NCBI GenBank assembly: GCA_003221615.1
Contig: QHSQ01000154.1
Span: 1-40,133 of the forward strand
Direction of reading: 5' to 3'
Origin: Candidatus Rokuibacteriota bacterium
Lineage (GTDB): Bacteria; Methylomirabilota; Methylomirabilia; Rokubacteriales; CSP1-6
Length of the DNA: 40,133 nucleotides
Under the pieces are notes generated by a model. The model saw nothing but the letters and a program-made list of their open reading frames with translations, searched no databases and had not been told where the DNA came from. Positions 39,844-40,133 of this stretch are shown one piece after another (positions within the stretch are counted from its first letter, which is position 1; every line of letters begins with the position of its first letter). The position numbers and the translations under genes were made by a program.

Positions 39844-40133
39844 ATGACGGGCGACGGCGCCTCCAACGGCCGGCTGCTCGAGACGCGTAGCCTCACCAAG
39901 CGCTTCGGCGGCGTGGTCGCCGTGGCCGAGCTTCCGCTCGCCGTGATGCCGGGCGAGATCCGGGGACTGATCGGACCGAACGGCTCGGGCAAGACGACGA
40001 CGGTCAATCTGCTCTCCGGTCTCTATCGCGCCGACGCCGGCGAGATCCGCTTGCGCGGCGAGCGGATCGACCGGCTGCAGCCTCACGAGATCACGGCGCG
40101 CGGCGTGGCGCGGACCTTCCAGACGCCGAAGCT
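39844..40133 (+). CDS. Branched-chain amino acid-type ABC transporter ATPase, LivG-like (3' partial)
   Basis: The first 96 residues of an ATPase that runs off the right edge. The Walker A loop is GPNGSGKTT, preceded by LTKRFGGVVAV, typical of LivG. The Q-loop RTFQ is near the edge. LivG-type components import branched-chain amino acids, amides or small carboxylates. It starts 9 bases after the racemase-family gene and is probably in the same operon. Confidence 0.92.
   Translation, partial: MTGDGASNGRLLETRSLTKRFGGVVAVAELPLAVMPGEIRGLIGPNGSGKTTTVNLLSGLYRADAGEIRLRGERIDRLQPHEITARGVARTFQTPK

Noticed and set aside
1-40133. CRISPR arrays, insertion sequences, rRNA genes, replication origin
   Set aside because: No regularly spaced repeats, transposase genes, rRNA sequence or origin-like clusters were seen on either strand.

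Overview
The window is high-G+C DNA (close to 70% by eye) with densely packed genes, many GTG starts and 4-base stop/start overlaps. A Pal lipoprotein points to a Gram-negative envelope, and futalosine-pathway genes (mqnC, mqnD, mqnE) point to menaquinone. Together with amidohydrolases, class II aldolase, MmgE/PrpD, UbiD, ThDP enzyme, LLM oxidoreductase and many ABC uptake genes, this looks like a heterotrophic soil or subsurface bacterium. Candidatus Rokubacteria/Methylomirabilota would fit, but this is inference from gene content, since no rRNA is present.

Layout. 1-2.5 kb: end of a peptide-type ABC permease, an amidohydrolase and a class II aldolase (+). 2.5-7.3 kb (-): a small membrane coiled-coil protein, pal, a remnant of a second pal, a class III aminotransferase and an unusual LLM-oxidoreductase/DUF3500 fusion. 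7.3-11.9 kb is an accessory islet of unrecognised small genes. It holds a secreted Cys-rich protein, a chimera that joins a secreted domain to the catalytic half of an exosortase, a decayed XRE regulator and a chain of overlapping microgenes. A tRNA-Val(CAC) with its own promoter closes it. 12.1-16.3 kb (+): NYN-domain protein, MmgE/PrpD, a small exported protein, a PHP phosphoesterase and mqnD. 16.3-18.5 kb (-): mqnC and mqnE. 18.6-19.7 kb: a core MetE-like methyltransferase. 19.7-22.8 kb (-): a sugar-type ABC importer (binding protein and two permeases, no ATPase) with a strong promoter and an internal hairpin.

22.9-29.8 kb (+): seven translationally coupled genes (two MaoC-like proteins, ilvD, a methyltransferase, queG, a VOC protein and a form-II-type molybdenum hydroxylase large subunit). 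29.9-32.3 kb (+): peptide deformylase, receiver-like protein, ferritin-like protein and a SirB1-type transglutaminase. 32.3-35.9 kb (-): AMP-dependent acyl-CoA synthetase coupled to a UbiD decarboxylase, and TerC preceded by a 31-residue membrane microprotein. 35.9-39.0 kb (-): a small secreted protein overlapping a ThDP-dependent enzyme, and an ACMSD-like amidohydrolase. 39.1-40.1 kb (+): an Asp/Glu racemase-family protein and the start of a LivG-type ATPase.

Most of the window is ordinary metabolism. The items most worth a second look are the exosortase chimera near 10 kb, the accessory islet around it, the LLM-DUF3500 fusion, the hairpin inside the ABC operon, the TerC-linked microprotein, and a recurring pattern of -10-like hexamers placed 7-11 bases before start codons that lack a Shine-Dalgarno, which suggests leaderless mRNAs.
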